Source: an uncultured cyanobacterium (GTDB taxonomy: Bacteria > Cyanobacteriota > Vampirovibrionia > Gastranaerophilales > Gastranaerophilaceae). From it: a DNA stretch of 29,698 bases. The stretch is taken from the NCBI GenBank assembly GCA_902495705.1, contig CABUXT010000029.1, forward strand, positions 1 to 29,698, in the 5' to 3' direction. The notes below the pieces were generated by a model that ran no database searches, was not told the origin of the DNA, and worked only from the letters and a program-made list of their open reading frames with translations. Position numbers and translations under genes: made by a program. Shown here in pieces: positions 16,407 to 23,028 of the stretch; position 1 is the first letter of the stretch, and each line of letters begins with the position of its first letter.

Positions 16407-16817
16407 TTACCTGTTATTAGATAAAGCCAAAATATTTTCAACGAATTTAATCTTGTCGTTTTCGGAATATCCGATTTTTGAATATTTATTATTTTGTATC
16501 CTTGCATCAAAATAAGCACTTATCATTTTTTCTTTTTGAGTTGTTGAAAAATCTTCCCAATAAGGAGTTTTTCTGATTTTATTTATAATTTCGTCTTCCA
16601 AATCTTCAAATTTGTTACTTTCAACATCCGAAGATAGTTCAATAATCGGTTCAGAGATTGTGTTTGAATGTATTTCTTTTGGTTGAACAGTTATTTCTTG
16701 AGTGATTGGCTTTGAAATAAATTCAATATCCTGTTCGCTAAATTGTTTTTCTATATTTGTTTTTGTAAAAATATCCCTATTATCAAGTCTGTTTTTAAAT
16801 CGTTCTGCTAATCCCAT
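16407..16817 (-). CDS. 136-aa protein of unknown function next to TadZ-like ATPase
   Basis: I do not recognise a family. The N terminus MGLAERFKNRL is followed by a low-complexity polar and acidic middle (about 20-75) and a helical C-terminal half (about 75-136, starting near LEDEIINKIRKTPYWEDF). No signal peptide or membrane segment is visible. It starts 9 bp after the TadZ-like gene with GAGGAAAC before its ATG, so the two are almost certainly cotranscribed. It could be an adaptor of the same system. A truncated or shortened N-terminal part of a TadA/CpaF-type protein is another possibility, but no ATPase motif is present. Confidence 0.7.
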   Translation of the reverse strand: MGLAERFKNRLDNRDIFTKTNIEKQFSEQDIEFISKPITQEITVQPKEIHSNTISEPIIELSSDVESNKFEDLEDEIINKIRKTPYWEDFSTTQKEKMISAYFDARIQNNKYSKIGYSENDKIKFVENILALSNNR

Positions 16818-16826
16818 TTGTTTCCT

Positions 16827-18002
16827 CTATTGATTTAATATGTTTTCAAATTTCTTTACTAAATTTTGTTTATACAAATTGTCAGAAATATGTTGTGCCA
16901 AATCTCTGTAACTCTGTGCGATATTTGTATTTGCATTAATTGAACTTACCGGAACTCCTTTGTTTATAGCCGTCATAAGTGCAAAATAGTTGTTTGGAAT
17001 CTTCCAATAAACTGATTTTGACAAAACTTTTTCAACATCTTCTTCCTTGATTTCGTCATTTTCCATATAGCGGTTTACGACAATCTGAGTTTTATCTTTG
17101 TCATAACCGAGTTTTTCAAACAGTTCCAAACAGCGTTGAGTGTTGCGCAGTGCCGGAATATTTGCAACAGTTACCAACAAAATTAAATCGGAATTATCTA
17201 GTGCTGCAATATTTTTGCCGTCAAAACTTGCTTCCGCATCAACGATGATATAAGAAAAAGTTTCTTTAAGTGTGTTGAAAAGTTTTGTAATCTGTTTTGG
17301 CTGAATGTTGTCAGCCTGTTTAAAGTAAGGTGGGTCAGCCAAAATATATAAGCTTGAATTTTTGTATTTTTCCAATGTGCTTAGCAAAAATGTTTCGTTA
17401 ATTTTATCGATATTTTCAAGCATATAGGAAATATTAAAAGAAGGTTTTAGGTCTAAAAACGTTGTGATATCGCCCATTTGAAAGTTCATATCAATGAGTG
17501 CAACACTTTCTTTAGTTATTTTTGATAGTTCTAGTGCCAAATTTGTGGCAAGGGAAGTCTTTCCGATTCCGCCTTTATTTGAAAATACAGAAATTATTTT
17601 GCATTTGTTATTTTTCTTTGGTTCTTCAAATTGCGAAATAATTTTGTTTAGTGAGTCAAAAAACTCATTTTTCAATATCGGAATCGGGACAAATTCTCTT
17701 GCTCCGGCGCGCATAATTCGTATAATCAAATCGACTGTAGGATTATCAGAAAGTGCTAGAATTTTACAATTCGGACACTGTTGAGATACTTTTAATATCA
17801 AATCTAATTTTTCTTGCTTGTTCTCAGATAAGTCGACCAAAAATATTGATTTATCTTGCAATTCAGTTAGGGTTTCTAATATCAATTCAGGTTGAGTTGG
17901 ACAATCCAGCAGATTGATATTGTCAAATTCGCTAACAAAAAGTTTTAGAACTTCGTTTGTTGAATATTCATCAGAGAGTATCAGTGCCGAAATTTTTTGC
18001 AT
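16827..18002 (-). CDS. TadZ/CpaE-like ATPase (receiver-like domain plus MinD/ParA fold)
   Basis: This 391-residue cytoplasmic protein has two parts. Residues 1-125 look like a receiver-type domain (LILSDEYSTNEVLKLF at the start, a FLVDLSE strand, RAGAREFVPIPI near the end), as in the CpaE/TadZ family. Residues from about 134 form a MinD/ParA-type ATPase with the deviant Walker A KGGIGKTS (143-150) and DMNFQMGDITTFLDL after it. TadZ/CpaE marks the pole and positions the Tad pilus machine. A good promoter (TTGCAT, 17 bp, TATAAT) and the ribosome site AAGGAAGGA precede it. No tadA, rcpA or flp gene is in the window, so its partners are elsewhere or its role has diverged. Confidence 0.82.
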   Translation of the reverse strand: MQKISALILSDEYSTNEVLKLFVSEFDNINLLDCPTQPELILETLTELQDKSIFLVDLSENKQEKLDLILKVSQQCPNCKILALSDNPTVDLIIRIMRAGAREFVPIPILKNEFFDSLNKIISQFEEPKKNNKCKIISVFSNKGGIGKTSLATNLALELSKITKESVALIDMNFQMGDITTFLDLKPSFNISYMLENIDKINETFLLSTLEKYKNSSLYILADPPYFKQADNIQPKQITKLFNTLKETFSYIIVDAEASFDGKNIAALDNSDLILLVTVANIPALRNTQRCLELFEKLGYDKDKTQIVVNRYMENDEIKEEDVEKVLSKSVYWKIPNNYFALMTAINKGVPVSSINANTNIAQSYRDLAQHISDNLYKQNLVKKFENILNQ

Positions 18003-18023
18003 TATAAATCCTTCCTTGATGGA

Positions 18024-18052
18024 ATTATACCATGTTTAGAGGGCTTATGCAA
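18024..18052 (-). promoter_or_regulatory. sigma-70-type promoter of the tadZ-like operon
   Basis: On the minus strand TTGCAT (18052-18047), 17 bp, TATAAT (18029-18024), about 22 bp before the ATG. The independent promoter separates this operon from the non-coding RNA candidate upstream. Confidence 0.7.
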
Positions 18053-18079
18053 TTTCTCGCGCGCGGATGTTTAACTTCT

Positions 18080-18262
18080 GTAAAATAATAAACCCCATAT
18101 AAGCGGATTTTGTTACCTGCTTGAGCTCGCAGGTGGGTGAGAACCCTGATTCATCCGTTTCCCACTGGCGATAAATTATCGGTGGGTATACTTCAAACAT
18201 CGCGGAGTTGACTCTCCCTATTTATGTAAATGTAGGAACAAAATTAACACCTATATAGGGTA
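18080..18262 (-). ncRNA. structured ~175-nt RNA with paired ends, possibly 6S RNA
   Basis: The RNA would read on the minus strand. Its 5' end ACCCTATATA (18261-18252) pairs over 10 bp with TATATGGGGT (18101-18092), and the next bases are TTATTATTTTA, a U-rich 3' end. Further in, ATTTTGTT-CCT (18244-18234) pairs with AGG-(T)-AACAAAAT (18118-18107). Inside are hairpins with arms at 18204-18217 (GGAG/CTCC), 18161-18186 (CCCAC/GTGGG over CGATA/TATCG) and 18135-18146 (GGGT/ACCC). A rod with a closing stem, an open middle and hairpins fits 6S RNA in size and shape. No long ORF covers it. The existence of an RNA is fairly well supported; the 6S identity is only a suggestion. It is not recognisably tmRNA, SRP RNA, RNase P or a riboswitch known to me. 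Confidence 0.55.
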
Positions 18263-18268
18263 CTTTTA

Positions 18269-18297
18269 ATTGTAACTGTATTAATCCTTTTCGTCAA
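18269..18297 (-). promoter_or_regulatory. sigma-70-type promoter of the ncRNA candidate
   Basis: On the minus strand TTGACG (18297-18292), 17 bp, TACAAT (18274-18269): five of six matches in each box. The predicted start, 7 nt further, coincides with the first base of the closing stem. Confidence 0.7.
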
Positions 18298-18349
18298 GTG
18301 GATTGTTGGAGGATGAAAAATAAAAAAGGTGGGCGACACATAAGTCATT

Positions 18350-19022
18350 GTCATTCTGAAAGCTTAGAAAATTTGCGCGCAGTCTGAGCGCATAATTTTC
18401 TTGCTGTTCAGAATCTTTAACTGAACAAATGAAACTAAGTCATTCCGAACTCGTTTCGGAATCTCTAATCTTATACTTATGTCTATGTCATTCTGAACTG
18501 CGGATTTTGGCAAGTGCGCCGTGTGAACGAAGTGAACCCAGTACGTCTTGGCGAGAGCTACGTTGAGCCGGTCGAGCCGCCAATAATCCAAGACTGATTC
18601 AGAATCTTTTCCATAATTAATATTTAACAAATGTTGTTATTGATAAATCCTTAAATGGAAAAGACCCTGAAACTAGTTCAGGGTGACACTTGTTCCCTCG
18701 CCCCTTGCGGGAGAGGGGTAGGGAGAGGGGTCACTTGCAATCTTTGTTGTGGATTACCACGTCACTTCGTACTAACCAATTACACATTTGCAAGTCAAAG
18801 TTCCTCGTAATGACATGATTTTATATATTGTCATGCTGAACTTGTTTCAGCATCTCAAATTGAACATATTAGTATGTTGGGTGGGCTCACTAGCCCACCT
18901 GTAAATCATAGTTTTAATATGTACAGTTAGAGATTCTGAATAGGATAAAATCTAAGCCAAGTAAGTTGGCAAGATTTTTAATCCTTTCAGGGTGACTGTT
19001 TGTTTTCTTGCTATTCAGAATC
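18350..19022. repeat. large mosaic of hairpin repeats
   Basis: Elements in order: 18350-18418, long-arm GTCATTCTGAAAGCTTAG type; 18439-18469, GTCATTCCGAA/TTCGGAATC; 18487-18610, CTGAA arms enclosing about 100 bp of GC-richer DNA with an internal GTCTTGG/CCAAGAC pair; 18606-18663, AT-rich module; 18663-18688, GACCCTGAA/TTCAGGGTGAC; 18694-18732, CCCTCGCC...GAGAGGGG element; 18752-18815, GATTACCACGTCACTTCGT...TCGTAATGACA; 18830-18860, GTCATGCTGAA/TTCAGCATC; 18880-18900, GTGGGCTCACTAGCCCAC; 18930-18996, long-arm AGATTCTGAATAGGAT type; about 19003-19022, a half element. No gene is supported in this stretch; an open frame across it is repeat-derived. Confidence 0.85.
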
Positions 19023-19036
19023 AATGCCTATTTCAC

Positions 19037-21196
19037 CTAATCGTTAATCCTAGCCAAAGTCTCGTTTACGAACTTTTCGGCAGCATCTGCATCTGCTAGA
19101 GCTTTGTCAGCGGCACTTGTATCAGGAGCTTTTGGAACCATTCCTTGTGGAGATGGAATATATGTTCTTTTAGGTTCTAATTCTTGGTTTTCCTTTTTCT
19201 CAGTTTTTGGAGCTGTTGTGTTACCTTTTGCTGCATTTCTGATTAGATTTGTGTCACTTTCAGTTCCGTTGCCGTTGAAATTAGGTTTTGTGCCATTTGT
19301 TTTTGTTTCAGGTTTATTCAACACAACCGGTTCAGGAGACGGAATATATGTTCTAACCGGTTTGTTTGCTTGAGTATTATTTATAGATGGAATTGTTGTG
19401 TTTCCTGTAGTCCTTCTGATTAAGTTTGTATCACCGGCTTTTTGAGCTGCTGCGTTTGCTGCAATTGCTTGTGCTACTTGTTGTTGAGGTGTAGCTTGCG
19501 GTTTTGTGGACTCTTGAGCTTTTGGTTGTTCTTCTTCCTTGTCTTCATCAAGAACTGATTTTGTCGGTCTGCCAAAGATTGCGTGCATTGATTTTGTAGC
19601 AGCTTTTGCCAAGAATGGTGAAACTACCATCAATGGAATTGCAATTCTCATTGGAATACCAATGATGTTGCCGTTTGCAAGTTTTCTGAACAAATTCATA
19701 TTTAATTTGTTTGGAGATTTATATGACGCGATTCTTTCGTTACCGATATTGATGAATCTGCCAAGTCTGTTTAATATTTTTACAAGTGGATTTTTGATGT
19801 TCTTGTAACCAAGTCTATTCATTAAAGCTTTGTAAGCTTTATCATACACTTTTTTATCTTTGTATTTACCTTTTGCTACATTTTTGTTGAAAACTTCACG
19901 AGCTTTTCTAAATGCCTCAACTGCTTTTTGGTCTTTTAGTCCTGCATATTTAAACCCGCCAAGTTTGTGCATTGCAATATAGCCGATAGGTAGAGCGATA
20001 AAGTATGTTAAATCGTTTACAAATCTTTCGGCAAAAGTTTTAGTTTTTTCACCTTTTGGTGCGGTGATTGTGTGATACAACATATCAGCAAGGAATGTTG
20101 CCTGAAGTGCAGCACCCAATTTGCCGCCTGCCCATCTATTGGTTGCACCTTCAACTAACCAGCTCAATCCTTTAGGCAAAGATTTTCCGATTCTTGTGTG
20201 GTTGCCGTTACCAAATGTAGCTAAATATCTGTTTAATACTTCTTTGAATTTTACGGGTCTGCCAAATAAGTTATTTTTTAATTTCGCAAAAAATCCGCCT
20301 TGACTACGCCAAATTGAAACTTGCCAATCAGGATGATGCTTGCTTAGATGTTCAAGAACTTGCATTGCTTTTTTAGGGTCTTTGTCTGCAATTTCTAAAA
20401 ATGCTTTATAATCTCTGCGACCTTTTAGTCCCATTCCTTTTGCTTTAAGGTGTTGAGCTAAATTTTGAAGAGTTTTTATCCCTAAAGGCTTTTGTGCAAG
20501 TTTTTCTACTAATTTTGAATCAGCACCAAGAAGAGCTAATTCTTTTTTCTGCAAAGCAAGAGCTTTTTCTGAAGAGGTTAAGCCTTTAAGAGTTTGTGCA
20601 AAAGTATTAATCTCTTTTTGTGATAAGCCGTATTGTTCTAATTTTTGAACATTGTTACTTTTGGCAATAGGTTTGAAGAATTCTTCAAAAATGTGTTTCC
20701 CTTCGTTTGAGATATACATTTTTGTACCTTCACCTTGGTCTCTAACCCATTTCCAATCTGCTTGTGTTGAAAAGTTTCTTATAGTATTCCAAAATTGACT
20801 TTTAGTTGCCCATTTTGCGGTTTTTTTGTCAATTATGCGTAAACCTGATTCAATTTTGCGTCCAAGCCAAGTTTTTGTAGCAAATTTGTCACCTAAATTC
20901 CCCAGTCTGCCCGGAATTGATTTAAGGTATTCGCCATTACTTTTTTTGTTAAAGTAATCCATACCTTGCGAAATTCCATACCAAGATGCCACAGTCAATG
21001 CGGCTTTAGCTCTAGGGTCTGCATCTTCTGAGGCTTTCACTCGGTTTGCCAGATATGAATTATCGACAGATTTTTTAATGTTTTCAGCTTCAACACTAGG
21101 TGTAATCCCTTGCAATGCAGGAGATTGACCTTGTTGAAAGTTTACTGGTTTTACTTGCAAGCTTGGTATATTTAAACCGTTTATTTGTTCAGACAT
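19037..21196 (-). CDS. large lineage-type protein of unknown function (719 aa)
   Basis: I do not recognise this family. It is basic in the body, with many Lys-rich helical stretches (about 1-540), and has no signal peptide. Two hydrophobic patches occur (around FVNDLTYFIALPIGYIAMH and IPMRIAIPLMVVSPFLAKAA). The last 180 residues are low complexity (Pro, Gln, Ala, Thr, Asn) and contain two imperfect copies of a unit: DTNLIR...GNTT...RTYIPSP...P, at about 588-622 and 647-682. The N terminus contains VNFQQGQSPALQG. The ribosome site AAAGGGA precedes the ATG. It stands alone, and a perfect HLR1-like site lies 80-95 bp upstream. A structural or secreted-effector role is possible, but nothing proves it. 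Confidence 0.85.
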   Translation of the reverse strand: MSEQINGLNIPSLQVKPVNFQQGQSPALQGITPSVEAENIKKSVDNSYLANRVKASEDADPRAKAALTVASWYGISQGMDYFNKKSNGEYLKSIPGRLGNLGDKFATKTWLGRKIESGLRIIDKKTAKWATKSQFWNTIRNFSTQADWKWVRDQGEGTKMYISNEGKHIFEEFFKPIAKSNNVQKLEQYGLSQKEINTFAQTLKGLTSSEKALALQKKELALLGADSKLVEKLAQKPLGIKTLQNLAQHLKAKGMGLKGRRDYKAFLEIADKDPKKAMQVLEHLSKHHPDWQVSIWRSQGGFFAKLKNNLFGRPVKFKEVLNRYLATFGNGNHTRIGKSLPKGLSWLVEGATNRWAGGKLGAALQATFLADMLYHTITAPKGEKTKTFAERFVNDLTYFIALPIGYIAMHKLGGFKYAGLKDQKAVEAFRKAREVFNKNVAKGKYKDKKVYDKAYKALMNRLGYKNIKNPLVKILNRLGRFINIGNERIASYKSPNKLNMNLFRKLANGNIIGIPMRIAIPLMVVSPFLAKAATKSMHAIFGRPTKSVLDEDKEEEQPKAQESTKPQATPQQQVAQAIAANAAAQKAGDTNLIRRTTGNTTIPSINNTQANKPVRTYIPSPEPVVLNKPETKTNGTKPNFNGNGTESDTNLIRNAAKGNTTAPKTEKKENQELEPKRTYIPSPQGMVPKAPDTSAADKALADADAAEKFVNETLARIND

Positions 21197-21274
21197 GGTA
21201 TTCCCTTTTTCCCTTACAAGTATATAAAAACATTACAATCTCATTATTTGCTAATATCTTTCAAATTTACACTA

Positions 21275-21292
21275 AATGTAACGAAATGTAAC
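21275..21292 (-). promoter_or_regulatory. perfect HLR1-type site (RpaB binding motif)
   Basis: The minus strand reads GTTACATT-TC-GTTACATT, matching all fixed positions of the cyanobacterial HLR1 consensus (G/T)TTACA(T/A)(T/A)NN(G/T)TTACA(T/A)(T/A). It lies between the divergent 719-aa and 57-aa genes. If the 57-aa gene uses TATACT (21327-21332) as its -10, the site would span about -64 to -47, a position used for activation. An RpaB-like regulator is encoded at 28470-29219. Confidence 0.7.
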
Positions 21293-21383
21293 AGATAATA
21301 TAAAATTTGAAATTAGATAAAAGGTATATACTTTATATATATGTGAGAAATGAATAACAAATAAGAAAAGAGAGATAACGATT

Positions 21384-21557
21384 ATGGCTTTAAAGAATTT
21401 GAAAAAGATTGATAAAAAATTGCAAGACATCTATAAAGACCAAGTAACAACAACAGTTGCAGTTGCACCTCAACCGTTTGTTGATAAGTCAGAATTGTTG
21501 TTTCAGCAAATGAATTTTATTGCAGCATATAACAAACAATTGTTGCATATAGCATAA
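21384..21557 (+). CDS. 57-aa orphan small protein
   Basis: A short frame starting MALKNLKKIDKKLQ and ending YNKQLLHIA. No family is recognised. The N-terminal 20 residues are basic and helical, the middle is VTTTVAVAPQ, and the C-terminal part is amphipathic. It has its own AAAAGAGAG ribosome site 9 nt upstream, a possible TATACT -10 (21327-21332), an upstream HLR1 site and a clear intrinsic terminator, so it looks like a complete monocistronic gene. An antisense frame over the same bases has no such signals. Confidence 0.6.
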   Translation: MALKNLKKIDKKLQDIYKDQVTTTVAVAPQPFVDKSELLFQQMNFIAAYNKQLLHIA

Positions 21558-21598
21558 GTTTTTTAACTCCAATTTAATTTTTCCCCTACAAATTTTAT

Positions 21599-21631
21599 CC
21601 CTGATTTCGTTTGAAATCAGGTTTTCTTTTT
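21599..21631 (+). terminator. intrinsic terminator of the 57-aa gene
   Basis: CCTGATTTC and GAAATCAGG form a perfect 9-bp stem around GTTT, followed by TTTTCTTTTT. Confidence 0.9.
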
Positions 21632-21672
21632 GTTGGGTTTTGTCGGTATAGCTTATATTCATTTGAAATTTA

Positions 21673-21941
21673 GTCATGCTGAACTTGTTTCAGCATCTCA
21701 AATAAAACACATTAGTCTTATGTAAAATTTGTAATATTTGAGACCCTGAAACAACTTCAGGGTGACATTATACCCTCTCCTAGGGAGAGGGTTAGGGTGA
21801 GGGGTCAGCATGTAGGGTGTGCTCACTAGCCCACCTGAAAAATGATTAATCTCTAGTTTTAATATGTTCAGTTAGAGATTCTGAATAGGATAAAATCTAA
21901 GCCAAACAAGTTGGCAAGATTTTTAATCCTTTCAGAATGAC
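21673..21941. repeat. mosaic repeat cluster between convergent genes
   Basis: Elements: 21673-21703, GTCATGCTGAA/TTCAGCATC; 21740-21767, GACCCTGAA/TTCAGGGTGAC; 21771-21806, CCCTCTCCTAGGGAGAGGG followed by TTAGGGTGAGGGGTC; 21812-21835, GTGCTCACTAGCCCAC; 21875-21941, long-arm AGATTCTGAATAGGAT type. Its two ends match 18830-18996, while the middle modules are additional. Its first 80 bp match 188-267. No gene is supported in 21632-22015. Confidence 0.85.
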
Positions 21942-22015
21942 AAAATTTTAGAGCTAGAGCGTATGTGCCGACATATTTTACTAGGCAGCGCCATTCAAAG
22001 TGACCTCAAAACGAC

Positions 22016-22612
22016 CTAGATTTCTCTTCTGCCTTCGATTGCTTTGGCGATGGTCATTTCATCTGCGTATTCCAAATCTGCGCCAACAGGTAAACCAAAC
22101 GCAATACGCGAAACTTTTATCCCAAAAGGTTTTATTAATTTTGTAAGGTAAAGGCTTGTTGCCTCGCCTTCAACAGATGGGCTTAATGCCAAAATGATTT
22201 CTTTAACTTCGTCATTTGTTAATCTGTTTAATAATTCTTTTATTCGGATGTCTTCGGCTCCAATTCCGTCGATTGGCGAAATCAATCCTTGTAAAACATG
22301 GTAAAGACCTTTAAATTCGTTTGTTTTTTCAATCGCGATTAAATCTTTTGTTTCAGAAACAACGCAAATAACAGAGTGGTCGCGTTGAGTTGAAGAGCAG
22401 ATTTCGCAAGGACTTTGAGCAGACAAATTGAAGCAAATTTCGCAAGTATGTGTATTGCGTTTTGCTTCAATTACTGCTTTGGCAAAATTTTCAACATCAG
22501 GCATTGGCATTCTAAGTAGATGGAATGCCATACGTTGAGCAGATTTCGGTCCTACTGACGGAAATTTTTGAAACTGCTCTATAAGTGCTGCTATTGCCTT
22601 TGGATATATCAT
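22016..22612 (-). CDS. recR: recombination mediator RecR
   Basis: RecR forms a ring clamp with RecO and helps RecA load at gaps. The 198 residues are typical. The N-terminal helix-hairpin-helix lies around FPSVGPKSAQRMAFHLL. A four-cysteine zinc site follows (Cys 57, 60, 69, 72). A Toprim domain starts near VICVVSETKDLIAIEKT and is followed by YHVLQGLISPIDGIG. Its ATG overlaps the stop codon of ybaB (TAATG), so translation is coupled. RecF is encoded in the same window, so two of the three RecFOR components are present here. Confidence 0.97.
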   Translation of the reverse strand: MIYPKAIAALIEQFQKFPSVGPKSAQRMAFHLLRMPMPDVENFAKAVIEAKRNTHTCEICFNLSAQSPCEICSSTQRDHSVICVVSETKDLIAIEKTNEFKGLYHVLQGLISPIDGIGAEDIRIKELLNRLTNDEVKEIILALSPSVEGEATSLYLTKLIKPFGIKVSRIAFGLPVGADLEYADEMTIAKAIEGRREI

Positions 22613-22953
22613 TATAGTGACAATCCCGGAATACTGATGCCGCCTGTGATTTGTTTCATTTTTGCAGCCATTTCTTTAGATGCTTTGTCGTTAGCTTGTT
22701 TGATAGCTGCAGAAATTACGTCTTCTAACATTTCGATAGTGTCAGAATCAACTGCAGAAGGATTTTCAGGATTGATAGCTTCTGCTGAAATTTTAATTGA
22801 TTTGAATTTGCCTTGACCGTCACAAGTTACTTTTACTGAACCGCCTGCAGATTCACCTGTGATTTCTAATGCTGCAAGTTCTTTTTGTGCTGTTTCAGCT
22901 CTTTTTTGAGCGTTTTGAACTTGTTTCATAATGTTCATTAAATTCATACCCAT
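22612..22953 (-). CDS. YbaB/EbfC family nucleoid-associated protein
   Basis: A 113-residue small DNA-binding dimer. Family features are MNIMKQVQNAQKR near the N terminus, a strand pair SVKVTCDGQGKFKSIKIS, and the helical C terminus DVISAAIKQANDKASKEMA with a Gly-rich tail. The conserved ybaB-recR pair, here with a 1-nt overlap, supports the call. The ribosome site AAGGAG lies 8 nt before the first ATG; Met3 is an alternative start. It is divergent from the matrixin gene across 75 bp. Confidence 0.95.
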   Translation of the reverse strand: MGMNLMNIMKQVQNAQKRAETAQKELAALEITGESAGGSVKVTCDGQGKFKSIKISAEAINPENPSAVDSDTIEMLEDVISAAIKQANDKASKEMAAKMKQITGGISIPGLSL

Positions 22954-23016
22954 GTGTTTTTCTCCTTAGTCTGTATAATACATTTGCTCTTACTTTTCTT
23001 ATAGCAAGGTTTATTA

Positions 23017-23022
23017 TACAAT
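23017..23022 (+). promoter_or_regulatory. -10 box of a putative leaderless matrixin-gene promoter
   Basis: TACAAT (23017-23022), then exactly 6 nt, then the ATG at 23029. No Shine-Dalgarno is present, and no good -35 is seen. Confidence 0.4.
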
Positions 23023-23028
23023 AAAAAT

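Noticed and set aside
18080..18262. Cobalamin riboswitch or T-box reading of the structured region
   Set aside because: Isolated pieces (GCCAGTGGGAA, CTCCGCG) recall those motifs, but order and partners are wrong, and an independent promoter separates it from tadZ.
18364..18630. 88-codon open frame on the minus strand
   Set aside because: It runs entirely through hairpin repeats; the residues (for example EIPKRVRNDLVSF) are the repeat read in one frame. No ribosome site.
21489..21677. 62-codon open frame on the minus strand
   Set aside because: Shadow across the 57-aa gene and its terminator, with no start signals.
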